A DNA stretch of 64,000 nt, from assembly GCF_042468235.1 (NCBI RefSeq), contig NZ_CP170386.1, positions 1,240,001 through 1,304,000 on the forward strand, written 5' to 3'. Under the pieces are notes generated by a model. That model did not search any database, was not told the origin of the DNA, and worked only from the letters and a program-made list of their open reading frames with translations. Made by a program: the position numbers and the translations under genes. The DNA comes from Lonepinella sp042468235. Lineage in GTDB: Bacteria > Pseudomonadota > Gammaproteobacteria > Enterobacterales > Pasteurellaceae. Below, piece after piece: positions 30,295 to 39,405 of the stretch (within the stretch, counting starts at the first letter, position 1; each line of letters begins with the position of its first letter).

Positions 30295-31641
30295 TTACGT
30301 CAACTGCCGATAAACTTTCAACGCATAGGCATCAGACATGCCTGCCATATAATCGCAAATAATCCGTTTTTTACCATTTGATCCTGCTTTCAACCAACGA
30401 TTTACAGTATTGCGAGGTAACAAGCGTTCAGGATCGCTGGCAAAAATTTGGAACATTTCGGTTAAAATACGCTGTCCTTTATATTCAATACGCTGGGTTT
30501 CCACATCACGAATGACATATTTAAATACAAAAGTCTTAAACACATTCAAGACCTTTTCCACTTCTTCTGGCAATTCCGCATTGTAACGCAGTAATGGTTC
30601 AGCAAAATCAGCGGTTTGGTTCCAACGCACATTAGTAATAAAGAAATTCACCAATGCCCCAATGGCATTTTTACGTTCGTAATGATATTCAGAGAATAAT
30701 TTTGTACTCAAAGTATCAATATTTCTTACAATCCATTCCGAAGAACAAGCTCTTAATTCTTGCAAAGCAATTTGCCAGAGATTTTGATCAATCATTCCTA
30801 CCACAATAGCATCTTCAAAATCATGCACCCCGTAAGCAATATCATCTGCTAATTCCATAATGCTACAATCTAAGGATTTAAACTTGGTTTTCAAAAACTC
30901 TTTGGGTTCTGACCGCACTTTTTTTAGTGAAGTAAATAATACTCGATCTTGCTCAGATAACGGTTGCAATAACCAATCAAACACGGGCAAATCATCACGA
31001 AAAATACCTTTACCAGGTCGCCAATCCACTGCTCTAAAATCTTGCTCCGCAAAAGAAAGTGCGGTGTATTTTGGCGAAGTTTCATCTAAAATGGCAGGAT
31101 ATTTCACCACTCCCAATAGGGTTCTACGTGTTAAATTCATACCTGCATTCGGCGTATAAGGTTCCAGCTTAGTTAATAAACGGAAAGTTTGTGCATTGCC
31201 TTCAAATCCCCCTGAATCATACATCATTGAATTTAAAGCCGTTTCACCTCCGTGACCAAATGGTGGGTGTCCAATATCATGAGCAAAACACAGGCTTTCA
31301 ATCAGATCTGCGGTCGGTAATAATGGCTTAAGCTCTTGCTGTAGCTTAGTTTTATCTATATTTAATTGATCAGCTAAGGCTTTATAAGTATCTACCAATT
31401 TTAATTGTGAAACCAAACTACTACCAATTTGAGCCACTTCCAAAGAATGGGTCAATCGAGTACGGAAGAAATCATTTTCACCCACAGCGTGAATTTGCGT
31501 TTTCGCCTGTAAACAGCGAAATGCCGCACTGTGTAAAATTCTAGCCCGATCACGACGAAACGGCGGACGATGATCTTTTTCTCTCGGTTTATCATTAATC
31601 AAACGTTCAAGCCAAACAGGATCCAAATTATTTTTTAACAT
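30295..31641 (-). CDS. dgt: dGTP triphosphohydrolase-like HD protein
   Basis: A cytoplasmic HD-superfamily enzyme of the dGTPase family, which splits dGTP to deoxyguanosine and triphosphate; in some bacteria dNTP depletion by such enzymes limits phages. It has 448 residues. Metal ligands are visible as His65 (RTRLTHSLEVAQIG), His121/Asp122 (CFAHDIGHPPFGHGGE) and an aspartate in SIMELADDIAYGVHDFEDA. Its ATG directly abuts the yohK stop with no gap, so it is probably coupled to the yohJK unit. Substrate preference is not readable from sequence. Confidence 0.88.
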   Translation of the reverse strand: MLKNNLDPVWLERLINDKPREKDHRPPFRRDRARILHSAAFRCLQAKTQIHAVGENDFFRTRLTHSLEVAQIGSSLVSQLKLVDTYKALADQLNIDKTKLQQELKPLLPTADLIESLCFAHDIGHPPFGHGGETALNSMMYDSGGFEGNAQTFRLLTKLEPYTPNAGMNLTRRTLLGVVKYPAILDETSPKYTALSFAEQDFRAVDWRPGKGIFRDDLPVFDWLLQPLSEQDRVLFTSLKKVRSEPKEFLKTKFKSLDCSIMELADDIAYGVHDFEDAIVVGMIDQNLWQIALQELRACSSEWIVRNIDTLSTKLFSEYHYERKNAIGALVNFFITNVRWNQTADFAEPLLRYNAELPEEVEKVLNVFKTFVFKYVIRDVETQRIEYKGQRILTEMFQIFASDPERLLPRNTVNRWLKAGSNGKKRIICDYMAGMSDAYALKVYRQLT

Positions 31642-32325
31642 TTACGCCACCATATAAATCAACTTAAATACCAGCGGAGCAAGAATAGAACTAATAATAC
31701 CGCACAAAACTAAGGCTATTGAACTATAAATAGAGGCTTTCGCATCTTGCTCCATTAATGCTGCCGTACCAATAGCATGTGAAGTAGCTCCCACAGCTAA
31801 CCCAATTCCTTCGGAACTCGTTAATCGAAGTTTGCGTAAAATAACATAACCAACCATTGAACCCTGAATACCTGCTACAACAACACCAACTGCTGCCAAG
31901 GCAGGAACGCCGCCCAAATTACCTGAAATTGCCATCGCTATAGGGGTTGTCACCGATTTAGAAATCACCGTTGCAACAATATCTGGATTCGCCCCTAACC
32001 ACAAAGCAAAGCCAGCACCTGTGAACATGGCAACAATAGAAGCTAACGTAGTAACAAACAAAATGCTTTTCCAAAATGCCGCAATTTGACGAAGTTGCTC
32101 ATACAAAGGTAACGCCAACGCCACCACACTCACCCCCAATAAATTATTTAACGGTGCATTACCTGCCATATAATTTTCGTAAGGGATATTCATTAATAAC
32201 AACACACCAATTATCATTAATACCGTTAGTACAAAGGTATTTAACAATATGGATCTCAACCGTTTATTAATTTGTAAAGCAATAAAAAAACCTGTCACAG
32301 TTAATACAGAATAAAAATAAATCAT
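31642..32325 (-). CDS. yohK: LrgB/CidB-family membrane protein
   Basis: YohK belongs to the LrgB/CidB family, which pairs with LrgA/CidA proteins; such pairs were first described as holin/antiholin-like and some act in pyruvate movement. It has 227 residues and about six or seven hydrophobic helices, with family segments PLYEQLRQI, SKSVTTPIAMAIS and GVGLAVGATSHAIGTA-like sequence at about 173-190. It overlaps yohJ by one base (TAATG) and abuts dgt. Confidence 0.9.
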   Translation of the reverse strand: MIYFYSVLTVTGFFIALQINKRLRSILLNTFVLTVLMIIGVLLLMNIPYENYMAGNAPLNNLLGVSVVALALPLYEQLRQIAAFWKSILFVTTLASIVAMFTGAGFALWLGANPDIVATVISKSVTTPIAMAISGNLGGVPALAAVGVVVAGIQGSMVGYVILRKLRLTSSEGIGLAVGATSHAIGTAALMEQDAKASIYSSIALVLCGIISSILAPLVFKLIYMVA

Positions 32326-32738
32326 TATCTTTCCTTAGCCCGATTTTGTAACACTTTATGACGTAAACGAGCAAAAGAACGTCGCATAAATAAATAATCA
32401 GCTAACGTCCCAATAATAATCAAGGTAATCAGCGAACTCACCACATTAGGAATAAGCAAGGCTTTTGCTTGAGAAATCAACACATCGGAATATTTAATAA
32501 TCCCCACGCTAACAGGGACAAACAAAACCGCCATATAACGAATCAATAAATTCGCCCCGAAAAAAATCCATTCTACTCGAATAACATTAGTCGTTAATCC
32601 AAAAAACAGTAGCAATAGCCCAAATATACTCCCAGGAATACCAATAGGGATCAACCACGCAATGGTTTCACCCAAATAAAGTAAGGCATATAAAATCACT
32701 AAAGATCGTATTAAATCAAACAGTTTTCTTTTCATCAT
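32325..32738 (-). CDS. yohJ: LrgA/CidA-family membrane protein
   Basis: YohJ is the LrgA/CidA partner of YohK. The 137-residue protein has four hydrophobic segments (about 10-30, 33-52, 64-85, 92-116), with the family motif PIGIPGSIFGLLLLFFGL after helix one and a basic C-terminus rich in Arg/Lys. It is the first gene of a tight yohJ-yohK-dgt unit and is divergent from the nuclease gene; 107 bases separate the two starts. Confidence 0.9.
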   Translation of the reverse strand: MMKRKLFDLIRSLVILYALLYLGETIAWLIPIGIPGSIFGLLLLFFGLTTNVIRVEWIFFGANLLIRYMAVLFVPVSVGIIKYSDVLISQAKALLIPNVVSSLITLIIIGTLADYLFMRRSFARLRHKVLQNRAKER

Positions 32739-32845
32739 CTATCTTCAAATTTTTGATAAGTTTTATAAATTTATTTTACGCTTATTTTTTCATTTTTGTT
32801 ATTTTTTCAGTAAAATGTCACCATCTGCTATTTATATCAAAAAAT

Positions 32846-33337
32846 ATGAAAAAAATAACCTTTTTATTCACCGCACTTTTTGTTTTTATTTTTTCTAACT
32901 GCACATTTGCTATAGAACACTGGATTAATTGCCGAGTGGTCAGCATTAGTGATGGTGATAGCATAACCTGCCTATTAACCAACAAAAAACAAATCAAAGT
33001 GCGTTTAGCAGAAATTGATGCCCCCGAAAAAGCCCAAGCCTTTGGTAAACGTGCCAAACAAACCCTAGCACAATTAATACACAAAACGCAGGTAAGACTT
33101 AAAATCTCAGATTATGACCGCTATGAACGTAGTGTTGCGACAATTTATGACTCGCAAGGAAAAAATATTAATCTGCAAATGGTACAACTAGGCATGGCAT
33201 GGGCTTATACACAATATATGCAAGATCCACAATATTTACAGATTCAACAACAGGCTCAATCACAACGTATTGGATTATGGCAAGATACTCATCCGATACC
33301 GCCTAGCGAATTTCGTAAACATCAATACAACCAATAA
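32846..33337 (+). CDS. Exported thermonuclease-like (SNase) protein
   Basis: A secreted or periplasmic micrococcal-nuclease-fold enzyme expected to cut DNA or RNA with calcium. ATG 32846 gives 163 residues beginning with a signal peptide (MKKITFLFTALFVFIFSNC, cleavage probably after FA at about 22). An upstream in-frame ATG at 32753 would bury this signal. SNase features follow: VVSISDGDSITCLL, VRLAEIDAPEKAQAFGKRAK (catalytic Arg/Glu region) and DYDRYERSVATI with a further conserved Arg. An exact uptake signal lies inside the signal-peptide codons. The natural substrate could be environmental DNA, but that is inference. Confidence 0.88.
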   Translation: MKKITFLFTALFVFIFSNCTFAIEHWINCRVVSISDGDSITCLLTNKKQIKVRLAEIDAPEKAQAFGKRAKQTLAQLIHKTQVRLKISDYDRYERSVATIYDSQGKNINLQMVQLGMAWAYTQYMQDPQYLQIQQQAQSQRIGLWQDTHPIPPSEFRKHQYNQ

Positions 33338-33348
33338 AGGAAATAATC

Positions 33349-34545
33349 ATGTTTAATGCTTACTCATTTCGCCAACAATTTCCCTATTTCAGCCAACCTA
33401 ATGTGGTGGTGTATTTGGATAACGCCGCCACAGCATTAAAACCACAAGCCCTAATCGATGCCACCGTGGAATTTTACCAATCCGCAGGCTCCGTGCATCG
33501 CAGCCAATATGACGAAAAAAACACCGCACTTTATGAACAAGCCCGCACCCGAGTTAAACAGTTAATTAATGCAGAAAGCGAACAAGCGGTGATTTGGACA
33601 TCAGGCACCACACAAGCCATTAATACCGTTGCCAACGGCTTAATTCCCCACATTCAACCCGATGATGAAATCATTATCAGCGAAGCCGATCACCATGCTA
33701 ATTTTGTCACGTGGCACGCTATTGCGAAAAAGTGCGGTGCAAAATTGCGGATTTTGCCGATATTAGATAATTTTTTAATTGACGAACAATCCCTAATTTC
33801 CGCCTTAAACGTACGCACAAAATTGGTCGCTTTAAATTTCGTTTCTAACGTCACAGGCACACAACAGCCCGTCCAACAACTGATTGAAAAAATTCGCCAA
33901 TTTTCCACCGCACTTATTTTAGTCGATGCAGCTCAAGCCATTAGTCATCTCAAAATCGATCTACAAAAATTAGATGCAGATTTTATCGCATTCTCCGCCC
34001 ACAAAATTTACGGTCCGAATGGATTAGGCGTGTTAAGTGGCAAACAGCCTGCTTTAGAAAAACTGCAACCGCTCCAATACGGCGGAAAAATGGTTGCCTT
34101 TGCATCAAAACAAGAAATTCGCTATGCCGATTTACCCTATCGTTTAGAAGCTGGCACGCCGAATATTGCCGCCGTGATCGGTTTTAACGCTGTGTTAGAA
34201 TGGTTAGAAAAATGGGATATTGAACAAGCAGAACAATACGCATTAGATCTTGCTCAACAAACTGAAGTACGGTTAAAAAATTACCAGAATTGTCGTTTAT
34301 TTTCTGCCCCACAACCTAGCACCGTAATCAGCTTTGTGTTTGACAATATTGCTTGTGCCGATCTCGCTACCCTGCTTGCCGAACAAAACATCGCTTTACG
34401 CACAGGCGTGCATTGTGCCATGCCTTATCTTGCCCGTTTAGGTGTGCCTAGTACATTACGACTCAGTCTTGCTCCCTACAACACCGAACAAGATGTACAA
34501 GCCTTTTTTACAGCATTAGATAAAGCCCTTGAACTCTTAGACTAA
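33349..34545 (+). CDS. csdA: Group II cysteine desulfurase CsdA
   Basis: CsdA is a PLP cysteine desulfurase of the SufS/CsdA group and passes sulfur to its partner CsdE. It has 398 residues. The PLP lysine is in AFSAHKIYGPNGLGVL (about residue 223), and the catalytic cysteine is in RTGVHCAMPYLARLG (about 362). The N-terminal region reads VVYLDNAATALKPQALIDA. It is followed 19 bases later by csdE. No sufBCD genes are nearby, which favours the Csd rather than the Suf assignment. Three uptake signals lie within the gene. Confidence 0.9.
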   Translation: MFNAYSFRQQFPYFSQPNVVVYLDNAATALKPQALIDATVEFYQSAGSVHRSQYDEKNTALYEQARTRVKQLINAESEQAVIWTSGTTQAINTVANGLIPHIQPDDEIIISEADHHANFVTWHAIAKKCGAKLRILPILDNFLIDEQSLISALNVRTKLVALNFVSNVTGTQQPVQQLIEKIRQFSTALILVDAAQAISHLKIDLQKLDADFIAFSAHKIYGPNGLGVLSGKQPALEKLQPLQYGGKMVAFASKQEIRYADLPYRLEAGTPNIAAVIGFNAVLEWLEKWDIEQAEQYALDLAQQTEVRLKNYQNCRLFSAPQPSTVISFVFDNIACADLATLLAEQNIALRTGVHCAMPYLARLGVPSTLRLSLAPYNTEQDVQAFFTALDKALELLD

Positions 34546-34563
34546 CCATAAGGGGATTAAAAA

Positions 34564-34947
34564 ATGGAAATAATTGAACAAATTCAACAAGCTAAAAACT
34601 GGGAAGAACGCTATCGCTTGCTGATTCAAGCAGGTAAAAATCTCCCCCAACCAACAGAAAACGAACTCGCCCATTGGACGGAAATTCAAGGTTGTGAAGT
34701 CAGATTATGGTGTAAAATCTCACAAAATTTAGACCGCACTTTACAGCTAAAGGCTTATAGCGAAGCACGGATTATGAATGGTTTGCTGTTCCTACTCATT
34801 AATGCAGTCAACGGGAAGCCATTAGACGAACTACAACAGTTTGATATAACAATATTTTTCACTGAACTCGGTATCGCTCAACGATTAAGCAGTACAAGGT
34901 TAAATGGATTGAAACAAATTGAGCAAAGCATTAAGGAACTGTCTTAA
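34564..34947 (+). CDS. csdE: Sulfur acceptor protein CsdE (SufE family)
   Basis: CsdE accepts persulfide sulfur from CsdA and relays it, in E. coli to the tRNA-modifying CsdL/TcdA pathway among others. The 127 residues have the SufE fold signature: WEERYRLLIQAGKNLP, then the acceptor cysteine Cys44 in IQGCEVRLWC, and SEARIMNGLLFLLINAVNGK. It follows csdA closely behind AAGGGGA. Its stop lies one base from the stop of convergent azlD, leaving no room for a terminator. Confidence 0.88.
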   Translation: MEIIEQIQQAKNWEERYRLLIQAGKNLPQPTENELAHWTEIQGCEVRLWCKISQNLDRTLQLKAYSEARIMNGLLFLLINAVNGKPLDELQQFDITIFFTELGIAQRLSSTRLNGLKQIEQSIKELS

Positions 34948-34948
34948 A

Positions 34949-35278
34949 TTAAACAAACACCCCTTGCACCAACCCCATATACAACATCGTTCCCACTGCC
35001 ATGGACAGGAACATATTTTTCTTCCAAAGGTGCAAGGCAAATGTTACTGCTCCAGCAATAAAATCAGGTATGCCGTGATGACCTTGCAAAAGATCAATAT
35101 TTTTATAGCAATATACCACTAACATACCGAACATGGCGGCGGGTAAGACTTTGCCTAAATAACGGATATATTCAGGGATCGGGCGGTTGGCTGGGAAAAT
35201 CCAAAAAGGGAGTAAACGGCAAAATTGTACGCCTAACACACCCATGACAATGGTGATAATTTGTTCGGTTAAGGTCAT
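34949..35278 (-). CDS. azlD: AzlD-family membrane protein
   Basis: AzlD is the small subunit of AzlCD/YgaZH-type exporters, which move branched-chain amino acids and, in some bacteria, methionine out of the cell. The 109 residues form about four hydrophobic segments; PIPEYIRYLGKVLPAAMFGMLVVYCY is in the middle and VTFALHLWKKNMFLSMAVGT near the end. Its start overlaps the azlC stop by four bases (ATGA). Confidence 0.85.
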   Translation of the reverse strand: MTLTEQIITIVMGVLGVQFCRLLPFWIFPANRPIPEYIRYLGKVLPAAMFGMLVVYCYKNIDLLQGHHGIPDFIAGAVTFALHLWKKNMFLSMAVGTMLYMGLVQGVFV

Positions 35279-36012
35279 GGATTTTCTCCCGTCAGGCGAA
35301 TGATTTTACTTTCCAATTTGGTACGGCGTAAGGTCAATACTCCCCAAATAGTGAATAAGGTAGGAATTAAGAAATGTTCCTTACCCACGGTAATTAGGAA
35401 AAATAACGTAATACCTAAGCCGAGTAATGAGCTTTCATGGGATTTTTCTTTGAGCCAATTTTCAGTAAAAATGACGATAAATAATGCTGTCATGGCAAAT
35501 TCTATGCCTTTTAAATCAAAAGGTACAATGTCCGTTGCAAGATTGCCTAATACCGCCCCAAAAACCCAATAGACTTGCAAATAGAGGCTAACAAAAAAGT
35601 AATACCAACCTTTATCTAAATGTTCTGGCACCTTTGCCATATAATTAAGTGAAAATGCTTCGTCCGACATGGTTGAAATTAAATACCAGCGTTTTTTACC
35701 CAACTGTTTACCATATTTTTCTAACATGGAAATGCTGTAAAAAACTTGTCGTCCGCTCACCATTAACGTGACCAACAGCACGGAAAGGGGAGAAAAAATA
35801 GCGGTCAATGATGTCGCCACGATAAATTCCACAGAACCGGCATAAATTAACGCCGCCATAAAGAACGGAAACCATACGCCAAAGCCTAATACTTTCATAT
35901 AAATGCCGTAAGCAATGCCTAAGAAAATATAACCGATAATCATCGGTATAGAATAAGGAAAAGCGGCTTTAGCGGCTGCCAAAACTGCGGTGTTTTTTGG
36001 CTGATTTTCCAT
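35275..36012 (-). CDS. azlC: AzlC-family exporter large subunit
   Basis: AzlC is the large membrane subunit paired with AzlD. The 245 residues contain about five to seven hydrophobic segments and family sequence such as AAKAAFPYSIPMIIGYIFLG near the N-terminus, AALIYAGSVEFIVATSL near 65-80 and STMSDEAFSLN near 112-122. It starts two bases after the metR stop. That links export of methionine or branched-chain amino acids to a methionine regulator; the substrate is inferred from this context. Confidence 0.87.
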   Translation of the reverse strand: MENQPKNTAVLAAAKAAFPYSIPMIIGYIFLGIAYGIYMKVLGFGVWFPFFMAALIYAGSVEFIVATSLTAIFSPLSVLLVTLMVSGRQVFYSISMLEKYGKQLGKKRWYLISTMSDEAFSLNYMAKVPEHLDKGWYYFFVSLYLQVYWVFGAVLGNLATDIVPFDLKGIEFAMTALFIVIFTENWLKEKSHESSLLGLGITLFFLITVGKEHFLIPTLFTIWGVLTLRRTKLESKIIRLTGENP

Positions 36013-36014
36013 GA

Positions 36015-36941
36015 TTACTCCAATACTGACAAGCCTGGTAAAGTAGAAAAACTTTGCGACTTCACGGTATCATAAAAATCATCAATAAACGCTCTCTCCG
36101 CATCAATTTCTCGATAAGCACAATATAAATTGCTATGTAGGCGTTGTTCGGTAATTTGACGAGCCACCACATAACCGCGATCTAAATAAGGTTTTACCGC
36201 CCAAAATGGTAACGCCGCAATGCCCCGTTTACTGGCGACTAATTGAATAATGGCAATGGTTAGTTCACTGGTTCGGCGTGTTGGATTAATGCCAGCAGGT
36301 CGCAACACTTTACGCAGTAAATCCAACATATCATCGGGGACAGGATAAGTAATCCAAGTTTGATCGGCAAAATCTTCTGCTTGCCAAATGTCTTTTTGGG
36401 CTAACGGGTGATCTTTGGCACACAGTCCGACCATTTCATAAGAAAACAATGGTTTATAAATAATGCCGTCAGTGGGTTCAATCTCAGACACAATCGCCCA
36501 ATCGGCTCGATGACTAAGCAATAATCCTACAGTATCCGTATGAAAACCCGATACAATATCCAATTCGACTAACGGCCAATGGGTACGGAAACTATCCATG
36601 GCAGGCATTAACCAGTCAAAGCAGGTATGACATTCCACCGCAATACGCAACTCCCCTGCTTCCCCTTGTTTTACTCGAGATAGATCACGCTCCGCCTCGA
36701 TCACTTTGGGTAATACCTCATTGGCTAATTTAATCAAACGTTCTCCCGCAGGGGTAAAATGCAAAGGTGTAGTTTTGCGTTCAAATAACGGCAGCCCATA
36801 TTGATCTTCTAATAATTTGAGTTGATGAGAAAGGGCTGATTGGGTTAAATAAACACGTTTTGCGGCTAAAGATACTGATCCTGTTTCTTTTAAAGCAAGC
36901 AAGGTTTTTAAATGGCGAAGTTCAAGAAATATTGGTTTCAT
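36015..36941 (-). CDS. metR: LysR-type regulator MetR
   Basis: MetR is the homocysteine-responsive activator of methionine genes such as metE. It has 308 residues. An N-terminal winged helix-turn-helix (LRHLKTLLALKETGSVSLAA, LTQSALSHQLKLLED) is followed by a co-inducer domain. It resembles E. coli MetR along its length, including IAVECHTCFDWLMPAMDSFR, VGLCAKDHPLA and KRGIAALPFWAVKPYLDRGYV. In enteric bacteria metR is divergent from metE; here metE lies 3.2 kb away beyond a zinc-related block, and metR leads an azlC-azlD unit instead. Confidence 0.88.
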   Translation of the reverse strand: MKPIFLELRHLKTLLALKETGSVSLAAKRVYLTQSALSHQLKLLEDQYGLPLFERKTTPLHFTPAGERLIKLANEVLPKVIEAERDLSRVKQGEAGELRIAVECHTCFDWLMPAMDSFRTHWPLVELDIVSGFHTDTVGLLLSHRADWAIVSEIEPTDGIIYKPLFSYEMVGLCAKDHPLAQKDIWQAEDFADQTWITYPVPDDMLDLLRKVLRPAGINPTRRTSELTIAIIQLVASKRGIAALPFWAVKPYLDRGYVVARQITEQRLHSNLYCAYREIDAERAFIDDFYDTVKSQSFSTLPGLSVLE

Positions 36942-37086
36942 AGATTATCTATCAATAGTAAATAAGGCTTTTATTCTACAGTAAATTTCAGAAACATTTA
37001 ACAAAAAGACGATGGAAGTGCGGTGTAATTTTAGATGATTTTTTCATAACAAAAATGATTTTTTTATAAAAAACACTTGCAAATTT

Positions 37087-37131
37087 TTCCATATAAAGTT
37101 ATTTTTCTGTGCGAATTATCTTTATATGGAA
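37087..37131. repeat. 12-bp inverted repeat over the translation start of the TonB receptor gene
   Basis: TTCCATATAAAG (37087-37098) and CTTTATATGGAA (37120-37131) are perfectly complementary around a 21-base loop. The right arm contains the only GGA-type ribosome site and an alternative ATG (37126); the main ATG is at 37141. A promoter (TTGCAA at 37077-37082, 17-base spacer, TATTTT at 37100-37105) overlaps the left arm. The element could be an operator for a dimeric regulator or an RNA hairpin limiting translation. Confidence 0.65.
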
Positions 37132-37140
37132 ATAACAGTA

Positions 37141-39390
37141 ATGAAACTAAAAAAAATAAGTTGGGCAGTTATGCTCAGTTTTGGGGTCATTGCCCCAGTA
37201 AGTGCGGTGGAAAAAACAGAAGTTTTAGAGATTATTCAAGTCACCGAAACAAACCAAGGCCCAATGAAAACAGTTCAGCAAACTGAACTCAAAAATGGGC
37301 CAACGTCACTGGGTAATGCCTTAGCAAAACAAATGGGCATTCAAGCCAATCATTTTGGTTCAGGGGCATCTACACCAGTTATTCGTGGACAAGAAAGCTA
37401 TCGTAATAAAATTGTGCAAAATGGTAGTGATGTGGTGGATATGGCTAATATGTCCCCCGATCATGCGATTATGGTGGATCCGACCCAGGCAAAAGAAATC
37501 AACGTGATTCAAGGCGTGGATACGCTATTGTATGGCTCAGGGATCACTGGGGCCGTGGTGAATGTGAAAGATGATAAAATTCCGACACAGGTACCATTAC
37601 GTGCGGTAGAAGGAAGCTTAGATGCACGTTATAACACCAATAATCAAGAACAATTATATAATCTCGCCACCAATGTCAAATTATCTGAGCATGTGGTTTT
37701 GCATCTTGAGGGCTTACATCGTCACGCTAAAAACTATAAATCTGCGGGTTATACTGAACAATATACCGTGGAAAATCCTTGTAATAATTCTAATACACCA
37801 GAATGTATTGAAGCTATTTTTGAAGATGATTATCAAGAAACTTTTGAAGAATCAAAAGATTATCGTTATATTAATAATTCCGAAGCCAAATCTAAACAAG
37901 GTGCCGTTGGGCTGTCTTGGGTAGGGGAGAAAGGTTATCTGGGTATTGCTTACACTGATAGACGAGATCGTTATGGATTAACTGGACATGAACACAAAGC
38001 CCATTTTTGTCATGTTCATACCCATGATGAAAATGATGAATATTTAGAAGGCATTAATTTACATTGCGAACATACGAGCGTCAATATTGATGAAGATTTC
38101 CATAATCATGATCCAAGCCAACCTGAACAATATGCTAAATTGAAATTACATCTCAAACGTGTGGATTTACGTGGGGCGTTAAATCGTCCGTTTGATAGGG
38201 TAGAGCAAATTCGTTTTATGGCAAACGATAGTCGCTATCAGCATCGGGAAATTGAAGGCCAATATACCATGTCGAGCTTTCGCCATAATGGTAAATCATT
38301 ACGGATTGAAGTCGATCATCAGCCTACCGACCATTGGTCAGGAACGCTGGCTTTACAATATAGTAAGGATATGATTGATAGCTCAGGTTACGAAGGCATT
38401 TTAGATAAAAATACGACGCACTTATATGGTTTATCTGGGGTTGAACGTTATCAATGGAATGACTTTACTTTTTCGCTATCAGGGCGTTTAGAGCAACAAA
38501 AAATTCATTTATTAGATGATAAACAACTGCATCGTGGTAAACGCATGAATGCGTTACGTAGTATGAAATATGACTCGACAGCCTATTCTCTCGCCACAGG
38601 CATTGATTGGCAAATGACGCCTGAATGGAAAAGTTGGATCACGTTGTCACACCAAGAGCGAAACCCTAGTGTACAAGAACTTTATGCTCGAGGTACACAT
38701 GTGGCCACCAACTCCTATGAATTTGGCGATGAACAGTATGACCGTACCATTAATAATTTGCTGATTGATACCCAAGTTTACGAGCAATTTGGTATTAACG
38801 AGCGGCTTAAAAAAGAAAAATCCACTAACCTAGATTTAGGTGTATCATTTAATAATGATAAATGGCAAAGCTATGTTGGCACATATTATAAGCATTTTAG
38901 TAACTATATTTATGCTCATACTATGGATCGTTTTGCACATTTTCGCTTAATACGTTATGCTCAACAACCAGCTCGTTTTTATGGTGTAGAAGGCAACATC
39001 AGTTATCGTTTCGCTCCTAAATATCGGCTAAGTCTATTCGGCGATTATGTGCGTGGTAAACTAGATAATGGCAATGTGCCACGTATGCCAGCGGCTCGTT
39101 TAGGATCTCGCTTGAATGCGGATTTTAACGATAATTTATCTGCCAGCCTTGAATATACTCATACTTTCAGCCAGCATAAATCTGCTCATAATGAATTGCC
39201 GGTGGGGGGAAATAATATGTTAAATGCAGAATTGGTCTATTTAGGTTCATTAAATTCCCATTTAAATTATCGTTTAACCGTTAATTTTAATAATATTTTG
39301 AACGAAAAAGTCTATGCTAGCACTTCTTATCTTTCCCATATTCCATTAATGGGACGTAACGTTTCCATGGGGGCAAGCGTGTTGTTTTAA
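37141..39390 (+). CDS. znuD: TonB-dependent outer-membrane receptor, ZnuD-like with His-rich loop
   Basis: An outer-membrane beta-barrel receptor driven by TonB, most like the ZnuD group that imports zinc (some members also bind heme). ATG 37141 gives 749 residues with a signal peptide (MKLKKISWAVMLSFGVIAPVSA). A plug domain follows (NGPTSLGNALAKQMGIQANH, TPVIRGQESYRNKIVQNG, VIQGVDTLLYGSG), then the barrel, ending in a C-terminal Phe (ASVLF). Residues about 283-324 form an extracellular-type loop with some ten histidines plus Cys and Asp/Glu (GHEHKAHFCHVHTHDENDE, LHCEH, FHNHD), as expected for metal capture. The neighbouring L31B/L36B genes support a zinc role. The gene symbol is by family only. 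Confidence 0.8.
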   Translation: MKLKKISWAVMLSFGVIAPVSAVEKTEVLEIIQVTETNQGPMKTVQQTELKNGPTSLGNALAKQMGIQANHFGSGASTPVIRGQESYRNKIVQNGSDVVDMANMSPDHAIMVDPTQAKEINVIQGVDTLLYGSGITGAVVNVKDDKIPTQVPLRAVEGSLDARYNTNNQEQLYNLATNVKLSEHVVLHLEGLHRHAKNYKSAGYTEQYTVENPCNNSNTPECIEAIFEDDYQETFEESKDYRYINNSEAKSKQGAVGLSWVGEKGYLGIAYTDRRDRYGLTGHEHKAHFCHVHTHDENDEYLEGINLHCEHTSVNIDEDFHNHDPSQPEQYAKLKLHLKRVDLRGALNRPFDRVEQIRFMANDSRYQHREIEGQYTMSSFRHNGKSLRIEVDHQPTDHWSGTLALQYSKDMIDSSGYEGILDKNTTHLYGLSGVERYQWNDFTFSLSGRLEQQKIHLLDDKQLHRGKRMNALRSMKYDSTAYSLATGIDWQMTPEWKSWITLSHQERNPSVQELYARGTHVATNSYEFGDEQYDRTINNLLIDTQVYEQFGINERLKKEKSTNLDLGVSFNNDKWQSYVGTYYKHFSNYIYAHTMDRFAHFRLIRYAQQPARFYGVEGNISYRFAPKYRLSLFGDYVRGKLDNGNVPRMPAARLGSRLNADFNDNLSASLEYTHTFSQHKSAHNELPVGGNNMLNAELVYLGSLNSHLNYRLTVNFNNILNEKVYASTSYLSHIPLMGRNVSMGASVLF

Positions 39391-39405
39391 GCTAGATAAC
39401 ATAAC

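Noticed and set aside
37622..37924. 100-codon ORF inside the TonB receptor gene
   Set aside because: Out-of-frame shadow of a well-supported receptor.
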